The notes under the pieces are model-generated. The model was not told where the DNA came from. It saw only the letters and a list, made by a program, of their open reading frames with translations, and did not search any database. A DNA stretch of 64,000 nucleotides, taken from positions 5,229,001 to 5,293,000 of the forward strand of contig NZ_LR134338.1 in assembly GCF_900637055.1 (NCBI RefSeq), given 5' to 3'. Position numbers and translations under genes: made by a program. Shown here piece after piece: positions 56,084 through 64,000 of this stretch. The stretch is from Brevibacillus brevis. Its GTDB lineage: Bacteria > Bacillota > Bacilli > Brevibacillales > Brevibacillaceae. Position 1 is the stretch's first letter; each line of letters opens with the position of its first letter.

Positions 56084-56386
56084 ATGAGTATCACACTTGC
56101 GATAGAGCCAGCGTTTTCCCTTGCCTATCAACGTTATGCCGGCTTTGTACCGGGAGATACGCTTCGATTGTATGTACGAACAAGCGGCCCCGGGACCGGT
56201 GGCATGTTTTATGCGATTGAAAAAGATGAGGCCCTCACCGATGATGCTGTGTTTGAAGTAGAGGGGTTGCGATTTGTCATTCGTCCAACTGATTTCTGGT
56301 ATTTCGACGGGGGACATCTGAGCTACAATCCGCTCTATGGCGAGTACGGCTTTCACTTCACCAACCCTCGTCTGGATGGCAACTAG
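56084..56386 (+). CDS. HesB-like domain protein (YneR-like)
   Basis: The 100-residue protein has the HesB-like fold without the iron-sulfur cysteines. DTLRLYVRTSGPGTGGMFYAI and VEGLRFVIRPTDFWYFDGGHLSYN correspond to YneR-type proteins of Bacillus, where a DLWYFDGHDL motif is found. The absence of Cys argues against iron-sulfur scaffold function. ATG 56084 follows AAAGGAG. It is 68 nt upstream of the site-2 protease gene, probably a separate unit. Confidence 0.72.
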   Translation: MSITLAIEPAFSLAYQRYAGFVPGDTLRLYVRTSGPGTGGMFYAIEKDEALTDDAVFEVEGLRFVIRPTDFWYFDGGHLSYNPLYGEYGFHFTNPRLDGN

Positions 56387-56454
56387 AACAGAAACTTCTC
56401 TCGGCTTGATTCGTAAGAAGGAATATCTGCCTATATCTTCTGGGAGGAAAAACA

Positions 56455-57567
56455 ATGAAAAAAAGCCGTTCAGTCCTTTTGGCGATCGGTGCTTTCTTAC
56501 TTGCCAATTTAAAATGGATACTTAGCATACTGAAGTTTTCGAAATTCGGGACCACCATTATATCCATGGGAATTACCTTGTGGGCGTATGCCGCTTTTTA
56601 CGGATGGAAATTCGCCGTGGCTCTCGTCTATCTGATCTTCGTCCACGAAATGGGCCATGTGATTGCTGCCAAGCGAAAAGGAATCGCGACCTCACCCGCT
56701 GTCTTTATACCTTTTGCCGGGGCCTTCATTGCCATGAAAGACATGCCGCGTGATGCAAAAACAGAGGCGTACTTAGCCTATGGGGGACCCTTGGCAGGGA
56801 TGATTGCTTTCTTGCCTGCACTCCCGCTGTATTGGTATACACAGGACCCCTTCTGGGGGTTGGTTATCTACTTGGGCGCCATGCTCAATTTATTTAACCT
56901 GCTGCCCATCTCCCCGCTCGATGGCGGCCGCATCGTTTCGGTATTGTCGACGAAAATTTGGTTGATCGGGTTAGTCGGGCTGGGTGTTATGCTGTTCGCC
57001 AACCCTGGACCGATTACTGTGTTCATTTTCATCATCGGCTTGATTACGTGGTACAACCGCCTACGTGGCAGCTATCAACAAAAGCTCCTGAAATACGAGC
57101 GCGAAAGGATTGCAGACTTCCAGCAAAGCATAGCCAAATGGCCCGCATTGGAATCGACATGGGATATTCGCATGCAAATGAATGCCGAAGTAAATGCGAT
57201 CAATCAGGAAGATTTGAAGAAATTTTATGTTCCATTTTTGCAGGACAAAAAACGCCTTCAGCGAGACTTTAAACGACTCGATAAAGTGTATGTGAACAGA
57301 AAATGGGAACTGTTCAAACTGTGGGAACGAGAACCCGTTTTGTATTACGACTCGGATCCGAATCGACCAATCCCTTCGGATACGCTTCGTGATGGGGAAC
57401 GTGCGGCGCAAGAAAGATTAGCCGAACTGGATGATCAAATGCACCAGCTCACTACGTACTACGATGCACCTGCCTCTACGAAGTGGAAAGTGTTAGCTGC
57501 CTATCTCGGTCTAGCTGCCGTTCTGTCAGGTTTTTTTGTCTACGCCCAACAAATTCTGCACAGGTAA
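56455..57567 (+). CDS. site-2 protease family (M50) membrane metalloprotease
   Basis: The 370-residue protein has HEMGH at 64-68 (zinc ligands and catalytic Glu) and the third ligand in SPLDGG (D156), within about six helices. A long cytoplasmic C-terminal region (about 200-345, helical, rich in Lys/Glu/Arg) follows, then a final helix (VLAAYLGLAAVLSGFFVYA). Relatives cleave membrane-embedded substrates, including anti-sigma factors. No obvious anti-sigma partner lies nearby. ATG 56455 follows GGGAGG. Confidence 0.9.
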   Translation: MKKSRSVLLAIGAFLLANLKWILSILKFSKFGTTIISMGITLWAYAAFYGWKFAVALVYLIFVHEMGHVIAAKRKGIATSPAVFIPFAGAFIAMKDMPRDAKTEAYLAYGGPLAGMIAFLPALPLYWYTQDPFWGLVIYLGAMLNLFNLLPISPLDGGRIVSVLSTKIWLIGLVGLGVMLFANPGPITVFIFIIGLITWYNRLRGSYQQKLLKYERERIADFQQSIAKWPALESTWDIRMQMNAEVNAINQEDLKKFYVPFLQDKKRLQRDFKRLDKVYVNRKWELFKLWEREPVLYYDSDPNRPIPSDTLRDGERAAQERLAELDDQMHQLTTYYDAPASTKWKVLAAYLGLAAVLSGFFVYAQQILHR

Positions 57568-57599
57568 CCGCTTGCACTTTGCGTTGCTTGACAGAAACG

Positions 57600-57702
57600 G
57601 ATGCCTATCTGCGGCCTTCTCCGGGCGCAAAAACGTGCGCTACGGTTATCTGAGGGTCGCTCTTCCCGACCCAAAGGGCGTAAAACGCCCCCTACGGTGG
57701 TA
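57600..57702 (+). repeat. two related hairpins ending in CTACGG
   Basis: GGGCGCAAAAACGTGCGCTACGG and, 40 nt later, AGGGCGTAAAACGCCCCCTACGG have the same form: a GC stem with an A-rich loop followed by CTACGG. Between them is another hairpin (GGGTC with GACCC). The 57568-57772 gap holds no ORF of note. The set looks like a degenerate tandem structured repeat of unknown role. Confidence 0.4.
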
Positions 57703-57772
57703 TATCGCTTTTGTGCGTTCCACCCGATCAGAGTAAAATAGAAAATAGTACTTTCATAAAATTCCAGAGAGG

Positions 57773-59122
57773 ATGACTTTTTACTTGGACACCGTCCCGA
57801 TAGTGCTCAACCTACTGCTTGTTATATTTCTTGTTTTTCTCAACGGCTTTTTCGTAGCCGCAGAGTTCTCACTCGTGAAGGTGCGGCAAACGCGCCTGAC
57901 ACAGATGGTGAATGAAGGTAACAGACGTGCAGTCTATGCCCAAAAAGTAACGCATAAGCTAGACGCCTACCTATCTGCCTGCCAGGTCGGGATTACTCTC
58001 GCCTCGCTGGGACTGGGTTGGGTCGGGGAACCGGCCATTGCCCATATGATTGTGGAGCCTTTGCTTGGATCTTCCGGATTGCCTGATTATGCGATCTCCG
58101 CGATTTCTTTTGGTGTAGCCTTTGCGATTATTACGTTCCTCCACATTGTCTTGGGTGAGTTGGCTCCGAAATCATTGGCCATTCAAAAAGCAGAAATAAC
58201 CTCGTTGTGGGTTGCCGCGCCATTGATGTTTTTCTATAAATTGCTTTACCCTGCAATCTGGTTCTTGAACGGAACCGCCAACGCCCTTTTGAGACGTCTG
58301 GGACTCGAAGCCATCTCAGAACATGAAGCGGCGCATACAGAAGAAGAAATTCGTCTTCTGGTCAACCAAAGTCACCAAAGTGGCCATATTGACCAAACCG
58401 AATTGGCTCTTGTGGAACAAGTTTTTGACTTCTCCGAAACCGTTGCTCGGGAAACGATGATCCCGCGCATTGATATGGTTTGCTTATATACGACGAATAC
58501 CTTTGAAGAAAACCTGGAGATTATCCGCTCGCAGCGCCATACGCGTTTTCCGGTTGCAGCTGAGGACAAGGACAACATCATCGGTTTTGTCCATGCGACA
58601 GACTTCTACCTTTCTGCCCTGCAAGACGGAAGCGTTGAGCTAGATTCGTTGGTCCGCCCTGTCCTGACCGTACCGGAGACCATGGAAATCAGCACAGTAT
58701 TGCGCCTGATGCAGAAAAACCGTTCGCAGCTCGCGATTGTCATCGACGAATACGGCGGAACAGCCGGTCTCGTTACGATGGAGGATATTCTGGAAGAAAT
58801 CGTTGGGGATATCCAAGACGAGTTTGACGAGGAAAGACCAGAGATTGAGAAGCTGGACAATGGCCTCTCCGTATCCGGTATGCTCGTGTTGGCTGACCTG
58901 AATGACCATCTTCCGTTCGAGCTCGAATCCGAAGATGTAGACACAATCGGCGGTTGGTTGTACAGCCAGCTGGAAGAAGACATTGCTGTTGGCGCGACAG
59001 TAGAATGGGAAAACCACCTGTTCACCGTCAAGCAGATGGATCATCACCGTGTCACACGCGTCCTGATTACGCGTTTTGAAAAAGATGAATCGGAGCAACA
59101 AGAACTGTTGACCGTCTCCTAA
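57773..59122 (+). CDS. CNNM/CorC-type hemolysin-family membrane protein with CBS pair
   Basis: The 449-residue protein contains an N-terminal CNNM (DUF21) domain with about four helices. VFLNGFFVAAEFSLVKVRQTRL and ACQVGITLASLGLGWVGEPAIA are diagnostic. Two CBS motifs (about 215-340, MIPRIDMVCLYTTNTFEENLEII and RSQLAIVIDEYGGTAGLVTMEDILEEIVGDI) and a CorC_HlyC domain follow. The family handles Mg2+ or Co2+ efflux. The annotated ATG directly abuts AGAGG; TTG 57785 is an alternative start. A terminator follows at 59148. Confidence 0.92.
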   Translation: MTFYLDTVPIVLNLLLVIFLVFLNGFFVAAEFSLVKVRQTRLTQMVNEGNRRAVYAQKVTHKLDAYLSACQVGITLASLGLGWVGEPAIAHMIVEPLLGSSGLPDYAISAISFGVAFAIITFLHIVLGELAPKSLAIQKAEITSLWVAAPLMFFYKLLYPAIWFLNGTANALLRRLGLEAISEHEAAHTEEEIRLLVNQSHQSGHIDQTELALVEQVFDFSETVARETMIPRIDMVCLYTTNTFEENLEIIRSQRHTRFPVAAEDKDNIIGFVHATDFYLSALQDGSVELDSLVRPVLTVPETMEISTVLRLMQKNRSQLAIVIDEYGGTAGLVTMEDILEEIVGDIQDEFDEERPEIEKLDNGLSVSGMLVLADLNDHLPFELESEDVDTIGGWLYSQLEEDIAVGATVEWENHLFTVKQMDHHRVTRVLITRFEKDESEQQELLTVS

Positions 59123-59147
59123 TCATCACACCTTGGCACAAACCAAT

Positions 59148-59186
59148 GCCCCACACCTGCTTACTTGGCTGGTGCGGGGCTTTTCT
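59148..59186 (+). terminator. terminator after CorC-like gene
   Basis: GCCCCACACC pairs with GGTGCGGGGC (one mismatch) and is followed by TTTTC. It may also serve the convergent CDF gene. Confidence 0.8.
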
Positions 59187-59206
59187 ATTTCGCCGCTCTC
59201 TTTCGT

Positions 59207-60184
59207 CTATGTGGTTCCCTGTCCCGTGAGTTGCTTCCAGTCATCCATGCCGTTGTCCTCCAAAATCCCCATCGTCACATCGCTAATATCCGGGTCAGTG
59301 AGCAAGCTGTCGCGAATGCGGTATTTAATATCGTCCGCCACAGCAAGGCTTAAACCCGTCCGTAACTCTACGTAGCAATCCACATGGTAAAAACGCCCTT
59401 CCTGTACAATCCGCATCCGGTTGATGTCCGTCACATCCGGGTCAGCAAAAATGACTTTGGCAACCCGATCCTCGATTTCTTTGGGAGCTGCAATACCAAT
59501 CAAACCGACCATGTTGTCGTACCCTACCTTGAATGCCACACCCACCATGAGAATCCCGATCAGAATGGTGGCAATCCCGTCCAGCAAAGCAAAAGAGGTA
59601 AACGCAGTAACAATGACTGCAATCAGCGCCAATAAGGCACCGAGCGTTGCCACGATGTCTTCGTAAAAGACAAGTCGTGTCGGTGGAGCCGCACGTCCTA
59701 CATTCCGAAAGGCTGCAGGGATGACAGCAAAGCCTTTCGCTTCCACCCGAGCTTCATGAACGATTTCGAACATCACTTTTACCAGCACATATCCATCCAC
59801 GATGACCGCCAGAGACAAAATGATGAAATTCAACCAGAAATGACTGGATTCTGCTGGCTCGGAAATAAGATGGAAGCCTTTTACAATGGTTTCGTAGGCC
59901 ATGATGGTTACGACGATCACCGCGACCATACAGAAAATGTTAATGACACGACCAAAGCCTGTGGGGAATCTCGGTGTCGGTTTTTTCTCTGCGAGTACGC
60001 TGCCAAAGAAAACGAAGAACTGGTTGACCGCATCAGCTACCGAATGCATCGCCGACGCAAACATGGCTCCACTCCCGCTGTAGACAGCCGCAAAGCCTTT
60101 TGCGATAGCAAGCCCAGTGTTCCCCAAGGCCGCTGTCGCCGAGGACGTATTTCCCTTTTTTAGCGTTGCCCAGAAAGAGCCCAT
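59207..60184 (-). CDS. CDF-family cation transporter (SLC30A9-like subgroup)
   Basis: The 325-residue protein has six helices. The first metal-site motif is HSVADAVNQ in helix 2. The second site reads VFYEDIVATLGALLAL, with Glu-Asp instead of the usual His-x-x-x-Asp, a pattern of the YdbO/ZnT9-like subgroup. The C-terminal cytoplasmic domain is present (DPDVTDINRMRIVQEGRFYHVDCYVELR). It likely exports Zn2+, Fe2+, Mn2+ or Co2+ against H+. ATG 60184 follows GGAGGG; an upstream open frame to 60292 has no support. Confidence 0.88.
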   Translation of the reverse strand: MGSFWATLKKGNTSSATAALGNTGLAIAKGFAAVYSGSGAMFASAMHSVADAVNQFFVFFGSVLAEKKPTPRFPTGFGRVINIFCMVAVIVVTIMAYETIVKGFHLISEPAESSHFWLNFIILSLAVIVDGYVLVKVMFEIVHEARVEAKGFAVIPAAFRNVGRAAPPTRLVFYEDIVATLGALLALIAVIVTAFTSFALLDGIATILIGILMVGVAFKVGYDNMVGLIGIAAPKEIEDRVAKVIFADPDVTDINRMRIVQEGRFYHVDCYVELRTGLSLAVADDIKYRIRDSLLTDPDISDVTMGILEDNGMDDWKQLTGQGTT

Positions 60185-60330
60185 GGTGTTGCCATTCCCT
60201 CCTTGAACGAGACGATTTTCTTTACTATTCCCTATTCGTAAGGAGTGTTCCTTATGAGAAATGGAACATATACACAACGAAAAGGCAGACATCCGAAGTG
60301 GAATATCTGCCTTTCCTTATTACCGCTCCT

Positions 60331-60645
60331 TTATGCTACTAATTTCAATCCTGCTACTGCTATAATCACCACGGCGATGCACAAGATCCGCAGCTTGTCT
60401 TTTGCTTCTCCATAAAACAGCATCCCGACTAGAGCGCTACCTACCGTACCAATCCCTGTCCAAACCGCATAGGCCGTTCCCATAGGGATATCTCTCATGG
60501 CAAATGACAAGAGGAAGAAGCTGAGGGAAAAGCCACCGATCAGTACCGCAAAGGAGCGGAACGAAGGCTTCTGGTTGACCTGTGTAATCCCCATCACGCC
60601 TACGACCTCAAACAACCCTGCAAAAATTAAGGATAACCATGTCAT
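60331..60645 (-). CDS. ykkD: SMR-family guanidinium exporter subunit (YkkD-like)
   Basis: This 104-residue protein has four helices and the SMR core LIFAGLFEVVGVMGITQVNQKPS with catalytic Glu near 13, and GTAYAVWTGIGTVGSALVGMLFYGE. It overlaps the preceding SMR gene by four nt, so the two probably form a heterodimer, as YkkC/YkkD do. The guanidine-I riboswitch upstream implies guanidinium export as the real function. Confidence 0.92.
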   Translation of the reverse strand: MTWLSLIFAGLFEVVGVMGITQVNQKPSFRSFAVLIGGFSLSFFLLSFAMRDIPMGTAYAVWTGIGTVGSALVGMLFYGEAKDKLRILCIAVVIIAVAGLKLVA

Positions 60646-60995
60646 GCCACTTCACCCTCCCTCTTCGGCTTCTCTTCATGATCCGGTGTGACCAGCTTCA
60701 ACCCAAGGATTCCCCCCAGAAGAAGCGCGATCAAGCCTACTTTCGTCCAGCTGAACGGTTCTCCAAACAGGACCATTTCGCTAATAACGGTACCGGCCGT
60801 ACCCAAACCGACGAAGACCGCATAAACCGTACTCGTCGGCAACTTTTTCCCTGAATAGATCAAAACACCAAAGCTGATAATAATCGCTAAGACGGTAATT
60901 GCCCACGACCAAAAGCTGTCGGCGTGCTTCAAGCCCGCTACCCACATGACTTCAAATATTGCTGCTACGACAACCATCAACCAATGTTTCCCCAT
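60642..60995 (-). CDS. ykkC: SMR-family guanidinium exporter subunit (YkkC-like)
   Basis: The 117-residue four-helix protein begins GKHWLMVVVAAIFEVMWVAGLKHADSFWSW with catalytic Glu near 15, and has TSTVYAVFVGLGTAGTVISEMVLFGEPF. It has a charged tail (TPDHEEKPKREGEVA). ATG 60995 follows GGAGGGAG; the frame opening at 61079 is in the leader. It is the first gene of the operon behind the riboswitch. Confidence 0.92.
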   Translation of the reverse strand: MGKHWLMVVVAAIFEVMWVAGLKHADSFWSWAITVLAIIISFGVLIYSGKKLPTSTVYAVFVGLGTAGTVISEMVLFGEPFSWTKVGLIALLLGGILGLKLVTPDHEEKPKREGEVA

Positions 60996-61103
60996 GTTCT
61001 GGCTCCCTCCTCTTTCTTTTACGCTTAGGCAAACAGACGAATCCGTTTTTATCGTTCCCCAAAATACATACTCATCCAAGATGGCTCAGGCTTTTTCCGA
61101 ATG

Positions 61104-61150
61104 CAAAAAAAGCCTCGGGTGAATACCATCACAGATATTCCTCCCGGGCT
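61104..61150 (-). terminator. guanidine riboswitch expression-platform terminator
   Basis: On the minus strand AGCCCGGGAGGAATAT pairs with GTATTCACCCGAGGCT and is followed by seven T residues. Its 5' arm overlaps the aptamer's conserved GCCCGGGAG, so ligand binding can prevent termination. Confidence 0.85.
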
Positions 61151-61232
61151 TTTATCCCTCCGTGTACACGACCGTGGTCGTGGGTTTTCTCTCGGACCTG
61201 ACCGGTCAGATGACTGACCGCGGAACCCTAGA
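61140..61232 (-). ncRNA. guanidine-I riboswitch (ykkC/yxkD class)
   Basis: The minus strand shows the class hallmarks in order: CTAGGGTTCCG, GGTCCGAGAGA, ACACGGAGGGATAAAAG and CCCGGGAG. The element lies about 145 nt upstream of an SMR gene pair, the classic context. It turns on export when guanidinium accumulates. Confidence 0.93.
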
Positions 61233-61322
61233 AAACTCAGTACATATGCAGTTCTTTTCTTGGGGTAACTGCCCCCATCATATCAAAAAGCGCTGCGTTT
61301 GGCAATGAACGTGCGCGCATCA

Positions 61323-62648
61323 CTAAAAAAGCAAGAAGCCCAAGCTGATAATGGCACCTGTCACGATCAGCATCATCAAGCAGTAGCCCATAATATCCCT
61401 CGCACCCAATCCAGCAAGAGCCAGCACAGGTAATGCCCAGAATGGCTGAATCAAGTTCGTCCACGCATCCCCCCAAGCAATGGCCATCGCTACTTTTGCA
61501 TGGGAAACGCCCAGCTCAGTCGCTACTGGCAGCATGATTGGTCCCTGCACTGCCCATTGCCCTCCACCAGAAGGAATGAATATGTTCAGTAAGCCTGCAC
61601 TCCAAAACGTGAATAGAGGGAAGGTAGTAGGCGTCGAGATGCTGATAAACCATTGAGAGATACTCGCCGCCAGTCCAGAAGCCGTCATCATCCCGATGAT
61701 TCCTGCATAAAACGGGAACTGCACGACGATCCCTGTCGTGGTTTTCACTGCTTCATTCATGGCATCCAAAAACTTGCGAGGTGTTCCATGAAGGAGTATG
61801 CCCAGAAACAAGAAGCCCATGATGACGACATCCAAATTCAGCTTAAAGCCTTTATCAGCAAAATAGTAAATCAAATAAATAATTCCGAGTGTTGAGACAA
61901 GAACCGAGATCAAACGGCTGTTTTCCATTTTGGAAGCAGGAGTATTGTCGACTGCAGAATCAGTAGCAGCAGCCATTTCTTGTTGCGCTATCCCTTCGCC
62001 CTTGAATACAATCGTATCTTTTTCGGCAGGCATCATGAATCTGTTCACAATCGGGAGGACAAACATGATCGCGGCCACAATCGTCAGATTCATCGGTGAA
62101 AACATGGTTTCCGAGGTAGGAATGACCCCGATAATGTTTTCCAGGCTGTGCTTTTCCGTAGCGATCGTCAAAGGAACAGAGCCAGCAAGCCCTCCGTGCC
62201 AGACGACAAATCCACCATACGCACTGGCGACGAGCAATCGGTAGTCTACCTTTTCCACTTGATTGGCAAGAACGCGCGCCAATAGCGCACTGATCACAAG
62301 CCCAAATCCCCAATTGATCCAGTTCGCCACACAGGAAACGACTGTGACGAGTACAATCGCTTGACCTGGCGTCTTTGCCAGTGATCCCAAAGCATTCAAG
62401 CCACGCTTACAAATATTCGTACTGGCTAGCGTATGACCCGTAATCAAGATCAAGACCATTTGCATCGTAAAGCTGAGCAAGCTCCAAAAACCGCCTCCCC
62501 AGTAGTTGACCATTTCCATCGGCGTTTTGCCATTGACGATGATCCCAGCAACAAACACGAGGAAGGTCAAAATGACTGCAAATAAAAAGGCGTCTGGCAA
62601 GTAGCGTTGCACCATGCGGACAGAAGCATTCGTTACGGCTTGAAACAC
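61323..62648 (-). CDS. atoE: short-chain fatty acid transporter, AtoE family
   Basis: The 441-residue polytopic protein has the AtoE-family sequence features FVAGIIVNGKTPMEMVNYWGGGFWSLLSFTMQMVLILITGHTLA, AYGGFVVWHGGLAGSVPLTIAT and NIFIPSGGGQWAVQGPIM. It is the usual length (about 440). It takes up acetoacetate or other short-chain fatty acids. The GTG start follows AAGGGG. A consensus sigma-54 promoter at 62699-62714 and the adjacent AtoC-like regulator indicate induced expression. Catabolic ato genes are not in this window. Confidence 0.9.
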   Translation of the reverse strand: MFQAVTNASVRMVQRYLPDAFLFAVILTFLVFVAGIIVNGKTPMEMVNYWGGGFWSLLSFTMQMVLILITGHTLASTNICKRGLNALGSLAKTPGQAIVLVTVVSCVANWINWGFGLVISALLARVLANQVEKVDYRLLVASAYGGFVVWHGGLAGSVPLTIATEKHSLENIIGVIPTSETMFSPMNLTIVAAIMFVLPIVNRFMMPAEKDTIVFKGEGIAQQEMAAATDSAVDNTPASKMENSRLISVLVSTLGIIYLIYYFADKGFKLNLDVVIMGFLFLGILLHGTPRKFLDAMNEAVKTTTGIVVQFPFYAGIIGMMTASGLAASISQWFISISTPTTFPLFTFWSAGLLNIFIPSGGGQWAVQGPIMLPVATELGVSHAKVAMAIAWGDAWTNLIQPFWALPVLALAGLGARDIMGYCLMMLIVTGAIISLGFLLF

Positions 62649-62698
62649 ATTTTCATCCCCTTTTCCAAAAGCATTCGAGTACTTGTGCTTTACGATAT

Positions 62699-62714
62699 AG
62701 CAAGAGGGATGCCA
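62699..62714 (-). promoter_or_regulatory. sigma-54 (-24/-12) promoter of atoE
   Basis: The minus strand reads TGGCATCCCTCTTGCT, a near-perfect TGGCAY-N5-TTGCW element, about 50 nt upstream of the GTG at 62648. The upstream region (62760-62805) has imperfect repeats of TTTGCRCA that could be activator sites. Confidence 0.85.
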
Positions 62715-62814
62715 ATCTGTTTTTCAAGGAAAATGAATGCGCTTTCAAAATAATTGCTCTGTTATGCTGACTACTTTTTGCACAGTATGACACTTGTTTG
62801 CGCACATCGGGCGA

Positions 62815-64000
62815 TTAGTCTCTTTCATCTATCGCCGAATCCAATCCGTACATTTGCAGCTTGTAGAGCAGTGCCCGCCGTGATATGCCCAGCCTTTTCG
62901 CTGTCTGTAGCTTGTTGCCGCGTTCTTTGCGCAAGGCATGGGCAATGGCTTCCTGCTCAACCTGGGCAATGATTTCCCGCATGGTTCGTCCTTCATAGCT
63001 GATTTTGCCAAGGCCTATGGTCGGTTCGCTCACCGTGTTTTCCTGAATGGGGGATAAGACATGCTCTTGACCGATCACTGTTCCTCTGGTCAAAACAACA
63101 GCCCGTTCGATCGTATTCTCAAGCTGACGCACATTGCCTGGCCAGTGATAGGCGATCAGTGCTTCAGTGGCAGCAGCGGACAAGCAGAGGTCATGCTTCC
63201 CTGCCTCTTTTCCATATTTGGCTAGAAAGTGACGGATAAGCAGTGGAATGTCCTCTTTTCGCTCTCGAAGCGGCGGCATGCGAATCGGAACGACATTGAG
63301 CCGGTAGTATAGATCTTCGCGGAAAAGCTCCTGGCGAATTCTTTCCTGCAAATCACGGTTCGTAGCAGCAATCACGCGAACGTCAACCGATACAGCCTCG
63401 ATTCCCCCTACCCGAATAAATACGCGATCCTGCAAAACCCGCAACAGTTTTACCTGCAAAGAAAGGCTCAGCTCTCCTACTTCGTCAAGGAACAACGTAC
63501 CTCCATTCGCAAGCTCCAACAGTCCTTGCTTGCGATGAACGGCACCTGTAAATGCACCTCGTTCATATCCAAACAACTCGCTCTCCAGCAAATTTTCCGG
63601 AATCGCGCCGCAATTGACAGGAATGAGCGGCTTGTCTGCCCGCGGGCTATTGGCATGGATCGCTCTTGCAATAAGCTCTTTGCCTGTCCCGCTCTCCCCT
63701 TCAATCAAAACAGTGGCTTTGGACATCGCTACTTTTCCCACCAGCTTGTACACGTTTTGCATAACCGGACTTAGGCCAATCAAGCTGGTTCCGTTTGGAT
63801 TCGCTTGCTCTTCCTCTAGGAATTGTTCGACTTCGCCTTGCTCAAACAGCTCTCCTTGTGTAAGTGCATGAGCAACGACTTGTTTGACCTGCCCCAAGTC
63901 GAATGGCTTTTGCACATAATCAAATGCTCCCAGCTTCATTGCCTCCATAACGTCACTGGCAGAACCGTAGGCAGTCATCATCACGACTCTCGGGAGCCTT
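62815..64000 (-). CDS. atoC: NtrC/AtoC-type sigma-54 response regulator, 5' partial
   Basis: The frame runs off the window; the visible part begins in a receiver domain (RVVMMTAYGSASDVMEAMKLGAFDYVQKPFDL). It continues with the AAA+ domain: GESGTGKEL (Walker A), ERGAFTGAVHR (sigma-54 loop) and GGTLFLDEVGE (Walker B). A Fis-type HTH (NKLQTAKRLGISRRALLYKLQMYGL) ends the protein. The phospho-acceptor Asp and the start lie beyond base 64000. It lies directly upstream of atoE on the same strand, with a separate sigma-54 promoter between them. A cognate kinase gene is expected outside the window. Confidence 0.92.
   Translation of the reverse strand, partial: RLPRVVMMTAYGSASDVMEAMKLGAFDYVQKPFDLGQVKQVVAHALTQGELFEQGEVEQFLEEEQANPNGTSLIGLSPVMQNVYKLVGKVAMSKATVLIEGESGTGKELIARAIHANSPRADKPLIPVNCGAIPENLLESELFGYERGAFTGAVHRKQGLLELANGGTLFLDEVGELSLSLQVKLLRVLQDRVFIRVGGIEAVSVDVRVIAATNRDLQERIRQELFREDLYYRLNVVPIRMPPLRERKEDIPLLIRHFLAKYGKEAGKHDLCLSAAATEALIAYHWPGNVRQLENTIERAVVLTRGTVIGQEHVLSPIQENTVSEPTIGLGKISYEGRTMREIIAQVEQEAIAHALRKERGNKLQTAKRLGISRRALLYKLQMYGLDSAIDERD

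Noticed and set aside
60331..60995. Multidrug resistance pumps as primary function of the SMR pair
   Set aside because: The guanidine-I riboswitch directly upstream makes guanidinium export the better assignment.

Overview
The window looks like a chromosomal segment of a spore-forming Bacillota bacterium, most likely the Brevibacillus brevis group. This placement rests on family content, because no database search was possible. Evidence includes strong AGGAGG-type ribosome-binding sites, frequent GTG/TTG starts, an SspK-like spore protein, Bacillales families (YtpB, YqkE, YlaF, YugN, DUF3905), GlnR/TnrA-type operators, a GlnK/GlnL-like two-component pair and two sigma-54 regulons. No rRNA, tRNA, CRISPR array or insertion sequence was seen. 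Both edges cut a gene: a small membrane protein at the left, and an AtoC-like regulator at the right whose receiver domain starts beyond the window.

Layout. 0-9.5 kb: HAD phosphatase, coiled-coil protein, thioesterase, DinB and GNAT proteins, an EamA transporter behind a short leader ORF, an S66 peptidase, a lipoprotein, an OmpR-type two-component system and BrnQ. 9.6-14.6 kb: AlkA-like glycosylase and proline dehydrogenase, the latter with a sigma-54 promoter facing a divergent sigma-54 activator, then a winged-helix regulator. 14.6-21.9 kb: MFS transporter, PQQ-type dehydrogenase, PilZ protein, YlaF, YtpB terpene synthase and a GlnK/GlnL-like pair. 22-25.5 kb: a TAXI-type TRAP transporter that this pair probably controls. 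25.6-31.4 kb: CvfB, UppP, Toprim protein, ArsR and two MFS pumps. 31.4-34.6 kb: amt with two GlnR/TnrA sites, followed by a GlnD-like nucleotidyltransferase and a DnaQ-like exonuclease. 34.6-45 kb: acetyltransferase, MFS pump, nadK operon, Nudix, YugN, an LSm-like/low-complexity protein, thiO with a TPP riboswitch, and glucose-6-phosphate isomerase with an extra DNA-binding-like tail. 45-49.3 kb: YknXYZ-type export operon and small spore or housekeeping genes. 49.3-55.5 kb: an AT-rich accessory island of small genes, duplicated fragments and decayed copies. 55.6-64 kb: DUF3905, HesB-like, site-2 protease, CorC-like and CDF proteins, a guanidine exporter pair under a guanidine-I riboswitch, and an AtoE-like transporter under a sigma-54 promoter.

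The most interesting undescribed signal is a family of about 220-nt structured intergenic repeats, with copies at 17253-17473, 42801-43018 and, inverted, 42530-42747. Each has a long outer helix and two nested inner helices. The helix sequences differ between copies but keep pairing, while the unpaired blocks are conserved. Two copies lie head-to-head between the TPP riboswitch terminator and thiO. Other notable signals are a leader peptide with a sequestered ribosome-binding site upstream of the EamA transporter, the GlnR/TnrA-controlled amt-nucleotidyltransferase-exonuclease operon, the isomerase fusion and the duplicated, decaying genes of the island.
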